Source: Niallia circulans (GTDB lineage Bacteria > Bacillota > Bacilli > Bacillales > Cytobacillaceae). Taken from it: a stretch of 64,000 nt of DNA. A model generated the notes under the pieces. It saw nothing but the letters and a program-made list of their open reading frames with translations. It searched no databases and was not told where the DNA came from. Positions 9,852 to 19,597 of the stretch are shown here, in pieces. Made by a program: the position numbers and the translations under genes. The stretch lies in the NCBI RefSeq assembly GCF_003726095.1, contig NZ_CP026031.1:2294001-2358000 (forward strand). The letters are read 5' to 3'. The first letter of the stretch is position 1, and each line of letters begins with the position of its first letter.

Positions 9852-10778
9852 TTATTTCCCTTTAGATACACCACTTAATGGACTAGATCTTCTTTGTAAG
9901 AAATGGTATAGAGCTCCAATTAAGTTCGAGTCATTTCCAAATTGGCATGGCTGAACTTGAATGTTTAAACACTCTTCTGTTGGCTTCATAATTTTTAGCT
10001 TTTCGTTAATCTGTTCAATAAGCCCTTCGCGTTTACTGATTGCTCCGCCGATTAGAATTTTCTCCGGATCAATAATGTATTGTAAATTATAAATTCCTAC
10101 AGCTAAGCGCTTAATGAATTTTTCTATTTCTTCCTGTACTTCCCAGTCGCCTTCATCAGACATGTTAAATACAATTTGACCGTCCAAAGTTATTGGATCC
10201 AAGTTTTTCCGTTTCGCAACTTGCTTAATTAAACCTCCAGTTGCTGCAAGAGAACTCCATGATTCCCCTAGCGGCTGATTCAGATAATCCTCTAAAATCA
10301 TGTAACCAAATTCGGCTCCGAAAAGATGGCTACCATGACGAATTTTCTTATCTAGAAAAATAGAACCACCAATACCACTCCCAATTACAATACAAATATA
10401 ATCATCGACATTTTTTGCAGCACCCATCCATCCCTCCGCTAACCCTGCACAATTAGCATCATTTTCAAGCTCAACAAGCAATTTTGTCCGTTCTTGGATG
10501 ACATCCCTTATATTCGGCCCATGAATATATGGCAGAGCTGAGGTTCCTTTTATAAATCCTGTTTCTACATCTACTGCTCCTGGCATACTTAAGGCGATAC
10601 CGATTATCTCATTCTTTTCTTGAAAATTCTTCACTACTGTTTCGATTGTATCCACGAAAGAATCGATTCCATCTTTTGGAGTAGGAACAGAAGACTTTTC
10701 TACAAAGTTTCCCAATTCATTCATAAGCGAAAATTTTATTGCAGAGCCACCTACATCAAATACTGCATAATAATTCAC
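9852..10778 (-). CDS. ROK family sugar kinase
   Basis: About 308 residues from a GTG start at 10778. That start is chosen because AGGAGG lies seven bases upstream of it; the longer frame from an ATG at 10796 would place the site inside the gene. The N-terminal phosphate loop FDVGGSAIKFSL and the motifs ELENDANCAGLAEGWMG and IVIGSGIGGSIF define the ROK kinase fold. The zinc-binding cysteine cluster found in glucokinases and ROK repressors is absent, as in beta-glucoside kinase-type members. It is the last gene of the minus-strand sugar operon and probably phosphorylates the sugar brought in by the adjacent ABC importer. The substrate is unknown. Confidence 0.85.
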   Translation of the reverse strand: MNYYAVFDVGGSAIKFSLMNELGNFVEKSSVPTPKDGIDSFVDTIETVVKNFQEKNEIIGIALSMPGAVDVETGFIKGTSALPYIHGPNIRDVIQERTKLLVELENDANCAGLAEGWMGAAKNVDDYICIVIGSGIGGSIFLDKKIRHGSHLFGAEFGYMILEDYLNQPLGESWSSLAATGGLIKQVAKRKNLDPITLDGQIVFNMSDEGDWEVQEEIEKFIKRLAVGIYNLQYIIDPEKILIGGAISKREGLIEQINEKLKIMKPTEECLNIQVQPCQFGNDSNLIGALYHFLQRRSSPLSGVSKGK

Positions 10779-10847
10779 CAAAAAACCTCCTGACATCCAT
10801 ACAAGTCTTATTATTTATGTAAGAAAGCTCCTAAATCAGCCCAGAGC

Positions 10848-11864
10848 TCACCTGTAGGCTTTGTTCGTCCCACACGTTTCCCTTACAATAATTTTAGAGT
10901 CTGTATACACTGGCTTTAATTTTGATTTTCCTTCTATCAAGTCATTTAGCATAAAAGCAGATAATTTACCGATTTTCTCCTTATCCTGTTTGACCGTGGT
11001 CAATTTAGGATCACTATAGCGGGAAGCAGCAATATCATCACATCCTACAATTCGGATGTTTCTAGGTGTATGAAGTCCAGCTTCCTTAATAGCTCTTAGT
11101 GCACCTAAAGCCATTAAGTCGGATGCAGCAAAAATAGCTTCTGGATAATCCTTCAACTCTAGTATTCTCTTCATTGCGATATAACCACTCTCTTCATGGT
11201 AATCTCCATATTGAATCCACTCTTCCCTGATTTCAAGACCAAACTGATTCATCGCATCCTTGAATCCCTTTAACCTTAAATTAGAAATGACGGATTCACT
11301 CATCCCGCCAATATAGCCAATTTTTCTAAGAGAATTCAAATAAAAATGCTCTACTACTTTCCTTGATAAATTTACATTGTCCGTCATGACGTAGCTCGCT
11401 TTTGGACCTACTAATTCAATATCAATTCCAATACAAGGAAAACCGCTCTCAGCAAGTTCAAAAGTAGCGTCCTCTACTTCTTCACCTGCAATTATCAAGC
11501 AGCCATCCAAATTAAAGTGCTTGCATCTTGCTAAATAACTTCCTTGAAATTGTTCATTAGAAAACATTAAGATATCGTATCCAAGTAATCCAATATTTTT
11601 CTTAAAAGTCGAAATAACTTCATTAAAATATGGATGGGTCATGTCTACATTGATTTTACCTGCATAGACAAGACCAATGAGATTTGATTTTTTCGTTGCC
11701 AGTGACCGAGCCGAAAAATTTGGTGCGTAGCCCTTTTCATTAATAACTGTCATGACTTTTTTTCTAGTCATCTCACTTATTTCGCCATAATTATTTAATA
11801 CTTTCGAAACGGTTGATGGTGATACCCCTGCCAATTGTGCAATGTCCTTTATCGTTAAACTCAT
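10848..11864 (-). CDS. LacI family transcriptional regulator
   Basis: About 338 residues from the ATG at 11864, which has a GAAGGG site upstream and puts the helix-turn-helix at the N-terminus as in all LacI members (LTIKDIAQLAGVSPSTVSKVLNNYG). The C-terminal part is a periplasmic-binding-protein-like sensor domain, ending with CDDIAASRYSDPKLTTV. It lies between the permease genes and the ROK kinase in the same direction, so it likely controls this operon. Two LacI-type palindromes upstream of the binding-protein gene (15411-15424 and 15589-15602) are the expected targets. A longer frame to 11942 is open but lacks a good ribosome binding site. Confidence 0.9.
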   Translation of the reverse strand: MSLTIKDIAQLAGVSPSTVSKVLNNYGEISEMTRKKVMTVINEKGYAPNFSARSLATKKSNLIGLVYAGKINVDMTHPYFNEVISTFKKNIGLLGYDILMFSNEQFQGSYLARCKHFNLDGCLIIAGEEVEDATFELAESGFPCIGIDIELVGPKASYVMTDNVNLSRKVVEHFYLNSLRKIGYIGGMSESVISNLRLKGFKDAMNQFGLEIREEWIQYGDYHEESGYIAMKRILELKDYPEAIFAASDLMALGALRAIKEAGLHTPRNIRIVGCDDIAASRYSDPKLTTVKQDKEKIGKLSAFMLNDLIEGKSKLKPVYTDSKIIVRETCGTNKAYR

Positions 11865-11957
11865 CGTTTTTTCCCTTCTATTTCCGTCTAAATTCATTCC
11901 TAATATTAGATTAATAAAAGTTAGAGAATGAAACAATAGCATGGCAGGAAATAGTCT

Positions 11958-12806
11958 TTATTTCACAGACCCTTCCGTAATACTTGATATAAATAATCGG
12001 TTAAATAATAAGAAAATGACTAATAATGGAACAGTTGCCCAGAACACACCAGATAAAATCATACCGAAATCAATATTATGAGTATTGCCCAACTGTGCTA
12101 ATGCAACCTGGATGGTATACATTTCTGGATCTCTTAAAACCGTAAACTGCCATAAGAACTCTCCCCAAACAGCAGTAAATACAATAATTCCAAGAGTAGC
12201 AAACGCTGGTAAGATAATCGGTAATACAATTCCCCAATAGATACGGAAATTCGAGCACCCATCTAATTTCGCTGCTTCTATTAATTCATCAGGAACTCCC
12301 TCGGATATATATTGGCGCATTAGAAATATCCCTAAAGGATTTAAAAAGGATACAATCATAACTCCTTGTAAGGTATCTAGAAGTCCTATTTTAGAAATTA
12401 AGAAGTATTGTGGGATTAACCCTAATTGCGGTGGAATAATCATGGTTACCAAAATAGCAATGAAAAAAATGTTTCTTCCTGGGAATCTAAATTTGGCAAA
12501 GGCAAAGCCTGCTAATGAACTAATGAGTAGTACTATGATCGTTACAACAAAACAGAGTATAAATGAATTCCACATCCCACCAAAAAAATCAATTTGACTT
12601 AATACCTTTTTAAAGTTTTCAACCAGCATATTTCCTGGTGTTAAAGTTGGTGGGATGGAATTGTAGGCAGCACTCGGCCTTGTTGCCATGACAAACATCC
12701 AGTAAAATGGAAACAACGAAACGATAGCAGCAATAAATAAAAATAAGTAAACGGATAATCTGCCTATGGAAAACTTTCTCCGGTTTCTTTTGTCATGCTT
12801 CCTCAT
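11958..12806 (-). CDS. Sugar ABC transporter permease, MalG type
   Basis: 282 residues with about six membrane segments. The EAA loop that docks on the ATPase reads ELIEAAKLDGCSNFRIYWGIVLP (near residue 175-200). The start overlaps the stop of the preceding permease by 4 bases (ATGA), so the two are translationally coupled. It belongs to the CUT1 family that imports oligosaccharides or glycosides. No ATP-binding subunit is encoded here, which is common because Bacillus CUT1 importers share an MsmX-type ATPase encoded elsewhere. Confidence 0.92.
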   Translation of the reverse strand: MRKHDKRNRRKFSIGRLSVYLFLFIAAIVSLFPFYWMFVMATRPSAAYNSIPPTLTPGNMLVENFKKVLSQIDFFGGMWNSFILCFVVTIIVLLISSLAGFAFAKFRFPGRNIFFIAILVTMIIPPQLGLIPQYFLISKIGLLDTLQGVMIVSFLNPLGIFLMRQYISEGVPDELIEAAKLDGCSNFRIYWGIVLPIILPAFATLGIIVFTAVWGEFLWQFTVLRDPEMYTIQVALAQLGNTHNIDFGMILSGVFWATVPLLVIFLLFNRLFISSITEGSVK

Positions 12807-13786
12807 TGATCCACACCTCTCTTTTTCTTTCTAAATCCTTGCGTTAAACTTAAGTTTATGACAGCAAATAATGATATAATGACCAATAGAATGATTGCAG
12901 TTGCGGATGCGGTTCCAAATGACTGCAATTTAAATGCATCTCTATACAGGTACATAACAATTGTCATCGCTTCATCCCTTGTGAAAGCACCAGTTCCTAA
13001 AAACACAGTTGGTTCAGAGAATAACTGCATGGCACCAACTGTTGAAGTGAATACCGTTAAAATAATAAATGGTTTCATCATTGGGATAGTAATGTAAAAA
13101 AGCTGATGAAATTTATTGGCACCATCAATGGTAGCTGCCTCGTATAAATCATTTGGTATACCTTGAATTCCAGCTAGATAGATAATCGTGTTATATCCTA
13201 CCCATCGCCAGAACACCATAATGGATATCGCAATTTTCGTCCCCCATTCAGAGGCTGCCCATTGGATAGGGTCAAGTCCAAAGAAATGAGTTAATACATA
13301 ATTGGCTAAAGAAGATTCATGATTACTGAATAACACACTAAAGATAAGGGCTACAGCAACCATGGAAGTTAAATAGGGCATAAAAATTGTTACACGAAAG
13401 AAGCTTTTAAATTTAAGAAAAGCCATATTCAACAAATAAGCTAAAATAAGACCGACGACTAACTGTGGAGCTGTTCCCATAATTCCTATAATTATCGTAT
13501 TATAAACCGATTTCCAAAATAGAGGATCCGTGAGTACAGTCTCAAAATTAGCCAGTCCGTTAAATGTCATCGGGCTTAAGCCATTCCATTTTTGGAAGGC
13601 TAGGTAAATACTAAAAAGCATAGGATATAAGCCGATAACGGCAAAAATTATGAAGAAAGGCGCTATATATAAATATCCTGACAGCATATCCTTTTTTTGC
13701 TCCGACCTAAATTTTTTCTGTTTTTTATGAATAGGTTGCTTCTTACTGACAGTGTTCACAGTTTCCTTATTACTGCTAGGATTCAT
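12803..13786 (-). CDS. Sugar ABC transporter permease, MalF type
   Basis: 327 residues from the ATG at 13786, which follows an AGGTGGGG site; upstream Met codons in the same frame have none. A charged N-terminal tail of about 45 residues (rich in Lys and Gln) precedes six membrane segments. The EAA loop reads DLYEAATIDGANKFHQLFYITIP. It pairs with the MalG-type permease directly downstream. The closest functional class is CUT1 carbohydrate import, as MalF/AraP/MsmF. The transported sugar cannot be read from the sequence. Confidence 0.92.
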   Translation of the reverse strand: MNPSSNKETVNTVSKKQPIHKKQKKFRSEQKKDMLSGYLYIAPFFIIFAVIGLYPMLFSIYLAFQKWNGLSPMTFNGLANFETVLTDPLFWKSVYNTIIIGIMGTAPQLVVGLILAYLLNMAFLKFKSFFRVTIFMPYLTSMVAVALIFSVLFSNHESSLANYVLTHFFGLDPIQWAASEWGTKIAISIMVFWRWVGYNTIIYLAGIQGIPNDLYEAATIDGANKFHQLFYITIPMMKPFIILTVFTSTVGAMQLFSEPTVFLGTGAFTRDEAMTIVMYLYRDAFKLQSFGTASATAIILLVIISLFAVINLSLTQGFRKKKRGVDQ

Positions 13787-13898
13787 TTCCCCACCTCTTT
13801 TCATATTCGAGGGAGCATGGTACATATAAACGTCCAAACTTCCCTATCTATCCATCATTATTCATTTTCCTCACAAAAACCAATATATGAAGTATCGC

Positions 13899-13947
13899 CG
13901 GCTTACCACAAACCTTTTTCTCGCTAAAGGCTCATATATGTAAGCCG
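13899..13947 (-). promoter_or_regulatory. Intergenic hairpin between binding-protein and permease genes
   Basis: Inverted repeat with arms CGGCTTAC and GTAAGCCG around a 33-base loop in the 230-base gap between the binding protein and the first permease. There is no T run, so it is not a strong terminator. Such hairpins commonly protect the upstream mRNA segment and give the binding protein higher expression than the permeases; that role is inferred from position. Confidence 0.45.
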
Positions 13948-14017
13948 ACCGACTTTTCAAATTATTTAAAGGTTAGTAGATTTTAGTAACTTTGTTTTTT
14001 ATAGAACAAATGCTAGA

Positions 14018-15313
14018 TTAACGGCTTAATAAATCTTCTGCGCGCTTCACGGCAGCTTTCCATTCTTTTTCTGGGTCTGCTCCTTTATTTTGGACATTCT
14101 TAAGCGCATTCAATACTTCGCTATGGATTGAAGCATATTTTTCACCTTTATATCCTATGCCACTAATGTCCTTTGCAGCTTCTGCAAATACTGGAGCTGT
14201 TGCTTGGCCACCAAAGAATTCATCTGCATTCGTTTTAAATTCTTCCATATCATATACAGATTGAGCAGATGGGAATAATCCATGGCTTTGGAATGATTTC
14301 AATTGATTTTCTGGTGATACAAGCCATTCAATAAAATCATAAGCTTCTTGGGAATGTTTTGTTTCAGATGGTACGGCAATGTATGAACCACCCCAGTTTG
14401 CAGCAAACTCAGTTGGTAATGTAGCAACTCTCCATTTCCCAACAGCATCAGGAGCATTTCCTTCCATCCATCCTTTTAACCATCCTGCTCCTAACTCTGC
14501 CGCAAATTCGCCTTTGTTAACAGCATTTGCCCACTCTGGAGTCCACATATCATATTTACCTATAATTCCAAGTTCATTTAAGCGAATAGCATAGTCATAT
14601 GCTTTTTTCACTTCACTGTCTGCTCCTAAATTTAATTTATTATCAGGAGTCAAATAAGCTGTTTTTGCAGAATCTAGATAAGCTCTATATGCCATTTCAA
14701 TACTATCAACAAATGGCAATTTTGTTTTCTCTTTAACTTGTAATCCAGCTTTTTCAAATGCTTCAGGTGAATTAATCAGATTGGCTACTTCCTGTGGATC
14801 AGTTGGAAGTCCTGCTTTTTCAAATACATCAGTTCGGTAGTACAATCCTTTAGGTCCAATATCTGTAGGAAGACCAAATAAGAAATCTCCGTCCTGGTTT
14901 TCTCCACTCTTCCATTTCCACTCTAAGTACTGGTCTTTCACATCTTTCGCACCAAGATCATATAGATTTTCAAAACGATCTTGAGCTACTTTAAAACGGT
15001 CAAATTGGTCAATCTCTAACATCGTAATATCAGGTGCACCGCTACCCGCAGATAATGCTGTAAAAAGCGCATCATGATGATCAGCTGTTTCAGATGCCTT
15101 TACTTTAATTTTAATATTTGGGTTTTCTTTCTCGTATTCTTTTGCTAAATCCTCATAACCAGTCGAACCAAATGTCCAAAAATCCAACGTGATTTTTTCA
15201 TCTTTACCACTTGTTTTACTTGATGTATCATTCCCACTACAAGCTGCTAAAGACAGTGCAAGCAATGACGATAAACCTATGGCAGCAAACTTTTTCATTC
15301 TTTTCAAAATCAT
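14018..15313 (-). CDS. Sugar ABC transporter substrate-binding lipoprotein
   Basis: 431 residues. A signal peptide with the lipobox LAAC (Cys near residue 25) marks it as a membrane-anchored lipoprotein, and the mature part (LDFWTFGSTGYEDLAKEYEKENPNIKIKV) is the family 1 extracellular solute-binding fold. It captures the sugar and delivers it to the two permeases encoded downstream. A GGGGGG site lies upstream; by spacing a TTG three codons into the frame could be the true start. It is the first gene of the operon and sits behind two LacI-type palindromes and a cre-like box. Confidence 0.93.
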   Translation of the reverse strand: MILKRMKKFAAIGLSSLLALSLAACSGNDTSSKTSGKDEKITLDFWTFGSTGYEDLAKEYEKENPNIKIKVKASETADHHDALFTALSAGSGAPDITMLEIDQFDRFKVAQDRFENLYDLGAKDVKDQYLEWKWKSGENQDGDFLFGLPTDIGPKGLYYRTDVFEKAGLPTDPQEVANLINSPEAFEKAGLQVKEKTKLPFVDSIEMAYRAYLDSAKTAYLTPDNKLNLGADSEVKKAYDYAIRLNELGIIGKYDMWTPEWANAVNKGEFAAELGAGWLKGWMEGNAPDAVGKWRVATLPTEFAANWGGSYIAVPSETKHSQEAYDFIEWLVSPENQLKSFQSHGLFPSAQSVYDMEEFKTNADEFFGGQATAPVFAEAAKDISGIGYKGEKYASIHSEVLNALKNVQNKGADPEKEWKAAVKRAEDLLSR

Positions 15314-15410
15314 AACCCCCCAAAATTATTTAATATTTTAATAGTCTTTCTTAAATATGAGATTTCTATAAAGAAATGAACACCCCCAAAAATGATAGAT
15401 TTCAATTTAA

Positions 15411-15424
15411 CGAAATCGGTTTCG
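15411..15424. promoter_or_regulatory. LacI-family operator, proximal
   Basis: CGAAATCGGTTTCG is a 14-base near-perfect palindrome of the kind bound by LacI-family repressors, about 100 bases upstream of the binding-protein start. A related palindrome lies 178 bases further upstream. The LacI regulator encoded in this operon is the likely ligand; this is an inference from sequence form and position. Confidence 0.6.
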
Positions 15425-15435
15425 AAAGCACTTAC

Positions 15436-15449
15436 AGAAATCGCTTACA
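15436..15449 (-). promoter_or_regulatory. cre-like catabolite box for the sugar operon
   Basis: On the minus strand the sequence TGTAAGCGATTTCT matches 13 of 14 positions of the cre consensus TGWAANCGNTNWCA. It lies about 130 bases upstream of the binding-protein start, so CcpA would repress the operon when preferred sugars are present. Confidence 0.6.
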
Positions 15450-15536
15450 AAACATATAATAATATCATTACTTCAAAAAATCAATATAAAAATAACCAAT
15501 TTATTGAATTTTTTTAAAAAATCATATAATTTTAAT

Positions 15537-15577
15537 TTATTTATTCACTATTATCGCCATAAATAGTGAATAAATAA
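15537..15577. repeat. Perfect 16-bp inverted repeat upstream of the sugar operon
   Basis: Arms TTATTTATTCACTATT and AATAGTGAATAAATAA are perfectly complementary with a 9-base loop (ATCGCCATA). There is no T run after it on either strand. It lies between the pheT terminator and the operon promoter region. It may be a protein-binding site or a cruciform-prone spacer; I cannot assign a function. Confidence 0.6.
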
Positions 15578-15588
15578 GAATTGCCATT

Positions 15589-15602
15589 CGAAACCGTTTT
15601 CG
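15589..15602. promoter_or_regulatory. LacI-family operator, distal
   Basis: CGAAACCGTTTTCG is a palindrome of the same type as the site at 15411-15424. Two similar sites 178 bases apart would allow repression by looping. The pairing with the neighbouring LacI regulator is inferred. Confidence 0.55.
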
Positions 15603-15686
15603 TAATTATATGCTTCTCTCCCGATTCGCCCCATGGAAAGAAAAAATGAATTCAGGCTGTTGTGTTCACCACATACCAGCTTCAAT

Positions 15687-15722
15687 AAAAAAATCCCAGA
15701 ATTGAACTCTGGGATTTTTTTT
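15687..15722 (-). terminator. Intrinsic terminator of pheST
   Basis: Arms AAATCCCAGA and TCTGGGATTT with long A and T runs on both sides, directly after the pheT stop codon. It can work on both strands. Confidence 0.9.
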
Positions 15723-15729
15723 ATCCGAC

Positions 15730-18144
15730 TCAGCCTCTTAGCGAAGCACCAGCTTTTTCTTCTACTGCAGCAAGTACTTTGTCATGGGTCTTGCTAATCA
15801 TTTCATCTGTTAATGTTTGTTCTGGATCAAAATATGTTAAAGAGAATGCAATCGATTTTTTGCCTGCTTCCATTTTTTCGCCCTCATATAAATCAAACAC
15901 TTGGACATCTTTCAATAACTTTCCGCCAGCTTCAATAATAACTTCTTGAAGCGTACCAGCTAACACGTCTTTCTCAACAACAAGCGCTATATCTCTTGTT
16001 ACATACGGGAAACGAGGGATGGACGTATAATGTAATGCTTCTACTTCTACAGCAAATAACTTACTTAAGTCTAGTTCGAAACAATATGTTTCTTTTAAAT
16101 CTAAATCATTTTGCATTTGCGGATGCACTTGACCGACAAATCCAATGATCTCCCCATTAAGAACGATTTCAGCCGTTCTTTCTGGATGCATACCATCCAA
16201 ATTCGCTCTAGCAAATGTAATTTGCTCCATAACACCTAACTTTTGGAATAATCCTTCCAATACACCTTTTACAACAAAGAAATCAACAGTTTTCTTTTCT
16301 CCTTGCCATGGGTGCATACTCCAAATGCCTGTAACTGCACCAGCTAGATGTTCTTTTTCCTCAGGAAGCTCCTGCTCTCCATTCGCTAAGAACACAACCC
16401 CTGTTTCATAAACAGCTATGTTTTCATTTTGTCTTGCTGCATTATATTTAAGCACCTCTAGCAGCTGTGGCACGATGCTTTGACGTAATAATGCACGTTC
16501 TTCACTCATTGGCATTGCAAGGTTGATTGGGTTTCTTTTCTCTAAAGCAAAGCTATGCACTTTCGCTTCATTTGTTAATGAATAGGTAATTGCTTGATAT
16601 AACCCAGCCGATTCTAAATATCTTCGTGCCATACGACGTTTTTTCTGATAAGCAGTTAAAGAACCTGGTGTAGCAGCACCTATCGGCAATGTTTTCGGCA
16701 AGTTATCATAGCCATAAAGACGAGCAACTTCTTCGATTAAATCTGCCTCGATAACAATATCATTTCTTCTTGTTGGCACAGTTACGATGAATGTATCACC
16801 TTCCATTTGTGTCGCAAATTGAAGACTATTAAAAATAGCCGTTACTGCATTCGTCTCTAATGTCGTTCCTAATGTTTGATTGATTTTTTCGAGCGTAATC
16901 GAAACTACTTTTGGCTCGGCAGTTAGTGTATCAACTGCGACTTCCCCTTCAAGCACTTCTCCGCCAGCATATAATTGTAATAATTGACAAGCTCTATCTG
17001 CAGCTTCACGTACTCGATTTGGATCAATTCCTTTTTCATATCTTGCGCTCGCTTCACTTCTTAAACCAATTACTTTAGAGGATCTGCGAATTACTTTACT
17101 GTCAAAATAAGCCGATTCTAATAAAACAGTAGTAGTGCCAGCTTGAACTTCAGAATTCGCACCACCCATTACACCAGCAACAGCTATTCCTTCTTTTCCA
17201 TTCGTAATAAGTAGATTATCTTCTGATAATGTTCTGTCTGTTTCATCAAGTGTTGTAATCTTTTCACCACTTTGTGCTCTTCTTACGAGAATTTCTTTTG
17301 AGCCAATTTTATCATAATCAAAAGCATGCAGCGGTTGACCATATTCTAGTAAAATAAAGTTCGTAATGTCGACCACATTGTTATGTGGGCGAATTCCTGC
17401 AGCCATTAATTTTCCTTGCATCCATAATGGAGATGGAGCGATTTTAATATTCTTAATCACTCTTGCTGTATATAATGGTACATCTGCATTCTCTTCTACT
17501 GAAACTTTAATATAATCAGATGCTTTTTCGTTAATAGTTGGATATTCTGTATTAGGTAGTTTTACTTCTTTTTCTAAAATGGCAGCTACTTCATACGCTA
17601 CACCAAGCATGCTTAAGCAATCAGCACGGTTTGGAGTTAACCCCAGTTCTAGTACAGCATCATTTCGTTGTAAATATTCTAATGCGTTTTTTCCGACCTC
17701 TACATCACTTGGAAAAACAAAAATTCCTTGCGCATAGTCTTTTGCGACAATTTTTCCTTCGATACCAAGCTCTTGCAGGGAACAAATCATCCCGTTTGAT
17801 TCTTCCCCCCGTAGCTTCGCTTTTTTAATTTTGAAGTTACCTGGAAGAACTGCACCAACCTTTGCTACAGCTACTTTTTGGCCTTTATCTACATTGGGAG
17901 CGCCACAGATAATTTGGATTGGGTCTCCCTCGCCAACATCGACTAAACATTTATTTAATTTGTCTGCATTCGGATGTTGTTCACGCTCGACAACATAACC
18001 GATTACTACATTTTTAATTCCTTCATCAAGAACCTCGACGCCTTCTACCTCGATACCACTCTTTGTAATTTTTTCTGCTAGTTCATCAGGACTTATGCCA
18101 TTTAAATCTACATATTCATTTAACCAATTATAGGATACTAACAT
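15730..18144 (-). CDS. pheT: Phenylalanine--tRNA ligase beta subunit
   Basis: 804 residues, full length for Bacillus PheT. Together with PheS it forms the alpha2-beta2 enzyme that charges tRNA-Phe. Domains in order: N-terminal tRNA-binding (EMAP-like) domain at about 40-150 with [17 protein letters not shown]3/B4 editing domain at about 210-390 with [15 protein letters not shown]5 domain at about 405-475, catalytic-like core, and the C-terminal anticodon-binding FDX-ACB domain (about 710-804) with [16 protein letters not shown]. It follows pheS by 16 bases and shares its T-box leader. Confidence 0.97.
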   Translation of the reverse strand: MLVSYNWLNEYVDLNGISPDELAEKITKSGIEVEGVEVLDEGIKNVVIGYVVEREQHPNADKLNKCLVDVGEGDPIQIICGAPNVDKGQKVAVAKVGAVLPGNFKIKKAKLRGEESNGMICSLQELGIEGKIVAKDYAQGIFVFPSDVEVGKNALEYLQRNDAVLELGLTPNRADCLSMLGVAYEVAAILEKEVKLPNTEYPTINEKASDYIKVSVEENADVPLYTARVIKNIKIAPSPLWMQGKLMAAGIRPHNNVVDITNFILLEYGQPLHAFDYDKIGSKEILVRRAQSGEKITTLDETDRTLSEDNLLITNGKEGIAVAGVMGGANSEVQAGTTTVLLESAYFDSKVIRRSSKVIGLRSEASARYEKGIDPNRVREAADRACQLLQLYAGGEVLEGEVAVDTLTAEPKVVSITLEKINQTLGTTLETNAVTAIFNSLQFATQMEGDTFIVTVPTRRNDIVIEADLIEEVARLYGYDNLPKTLPIGAATPGSLTAYQKKRRMARRYLESAGLYQAITYSLTNEAKVHSFALEKRNPINLAMPMSEERALLRQSIVPQLLEVLKYNAARQNENIAVYETGVVFLANGEQELPEEKEHLAGAVTGIWSMHPWQGEKKTVDFFVVKGVLEGLFQKLGVMEQITFARANLDGMHPERTAEIVLNGEIIGFVGQVHPQMQNDLDLKETYCFELDLSKLFAVEVEALHYTSIPRFPYVTRDIALVVEKDVLAGTLQEVIIEAGGKLLKDVQVFDLYEGEKMEAGKKSIAFSLTYFDPEQTLTDEMISKTHDKVLAAVEEKAGASLRG

Positions 18145-18160
18145 TTTTTCTCCTCCACCC

Positions 18161-19201
18161 TTAATATTCCGGTACTGAAAATTGTTTTAAGAAACGTACA
18201 TCATTTGTATAGAAATGACGAATATCATCAATTCCATATTTCAACATCGCAATTCGCTCTGGACCCATTCCAAAGGCAAACCCAGAATATTTCTTAGAGT
18301 CAAAACCGGACATTTCCAATACATTTGGATGAACCATTCCAGCTCCTAGAATTTCAATCCAGCCTGTTTTTTTACAGACACTGCAGCCTGCACCTTTACA
18401 AATAAAACAAGAAATATCCACTTCAACAGAAGGCTCTGTGAATGGGAAAAAGCTTGGGCGTAAACGGATTTCTCTATCTTCCCCAAACATTTTCTTCGCA
18501 AAAACTTCAAGCGTACCAATTAAATCACTCATACGAATGTTTTCATCAACCACAAGTCCTTCAATCTGCATAAATTGATGGGAGTGTGTCGCGTCATCAT
18601 TATCACGACGATATACTTTACCCGGACAAATAATCTTCACTGGACCTTTCCCTTTATGTTTCTCTAATGTTCTTGCTTGCATTGGTGATGTTTGCGTTCG
18701 AAGCAATGTTTCTTCTGTAATATAAAATGAATCTTGCATATCTCTTGCTGGGTGATCCTTAGGCAGATTCAATGCTTCGAAATTATAGTAATCATTTTCC
18801 ACTTCGGGGCCTTCTTCAACGGTATAGCCCATTCCAATAAATAAATCTTCAATTTCTTCTACGACTCTTGTTAGAGGATGATGATTACCTGTAGAAACAG
18901 GACGACCAGGTAGAGTTATATCAATTGTTTCAGAAGCAATTTTTTCTTGGACGAGCGCTTCTTCTAACGCCTTTTGTTTAGCCTCAATGCGGCTTGTAAT
19001 TTCGTCACGAATAACGTTTACTAACGCCCCCATCTTTGGTCTTTCTTCAGCAGATAGTTTGCCCATTCCTTTTAATACTTCTGTAATTGGGCCTTTTTTC
19101 CCTAAGTATGCGATACGAATTTCATTTAGTTCTTTCATATCAATACTGCTTTCAATGCGTGTTAGTGCTTCAGCTTGCAATTCTTTTAATTTATCTTCCA
19201 T
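18161..19201 (-). CDS. pheS: Phenylalanine--tRNA ligase alpha subunit
   Basis: 346 residues. An N-terminal coiled-coil arm for tRNA binding (about 1-90) precedes the class II catalytic core, with motif 2 at [24 protein letters not shown] and motif 3 at [23 protein letters not shown] four-cysteine segment [17 protein letters not shown] is also present. The gene is the first of the pheST operon and is preceded by a T-box leader whose candidate specifier codon is UUC (Phe). Confidence 0.97.
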   Translation of the reverse strand: MEDKLKELQAEALTRIESSIDMKELNEIRIAYLGKKGPITEVLKGMGKLSAEERPKMGALVNVIRDEITSRIEAKQKALEEALVQEKIASETIDITLPGRPVSTGNHHPLTRVVEEIEDLFIGMGYTVEEGPEVENDYYNFEALNLPKDHPARDMQDSFYITEETLLRTQTSPMQARTLEKHKGKGPVKIICPGKVYRRDNDDATHSHQFMQIEGLVVDENIRMSDLIGTLEVFAKKMFGEDREIRLRPSFFPFTEPSVEVDISCFICKGAGCSVCKKTGWIEILGAGMVHPNVLEMSGFDSKKYSGFAFGMGPERIAMLKYGIDDIRHFYTNDVRFLKQFSVPEY

Positions 19202-19244
19202 TACATTTCCTCCTTATATATGGTTTGTTCTCGCATGAAAATTG

Positions 19245-19530
19245 GCATAAAAAAAACCCCATCCCCAAAAAGGGACGAGGTTATTGTCGCGGTACCACCC
19301 TAATTAACTTGTATGTATAAAAAAAACAAGTTCACTTCATTTGGATAACGGTAGTCTATACCGGTACATCTTTACATCTTTCTAAACAAGAAAAATGGTC
19401 CCGATGCCGACTCAGGAGGTGAACTTCATTCATGTTTTTAATAAAAATGCTTACAGTCTGCGGCATTTTCTCCCTTAATTAAAAATCATCAATTACTTTT
19501 CTCCATCAATGTCTTTTCATGTAATTTGAT
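19245..19530 (-). promoter_or_regulatory. T-box leader of pheST (Phe)
   Basis: On the minus strand the conserved T-box sequence GGGTGGTACCGCG is at 19288-19300. A G/C-rich terminator hairpin with a run of Ts follows at 19249-19280, and a structured region lies upstream to about 19530. The segment AAGTTCACC holds a UUC codon at 19421-19423 that would serve as specifier for uncharged tRNA-Phe. The leader reads through when tRNA-Phe is uncharged. It accounts for most of the gap between pheS and ysgA. Confidence 0.9.
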
Positions 19531-19597
19531 TTTAATTATAATATATATCTAATTAGTTTTCAAATGCCTTTTTTGCCTTTGCCAGCCTACCAACACA

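Noticed and set aside
12076..12258. 60-codon frame inside the MalG-type permease gene
   Set aside because: It overlaps a well-conserved permease in another frame and has no start signal.
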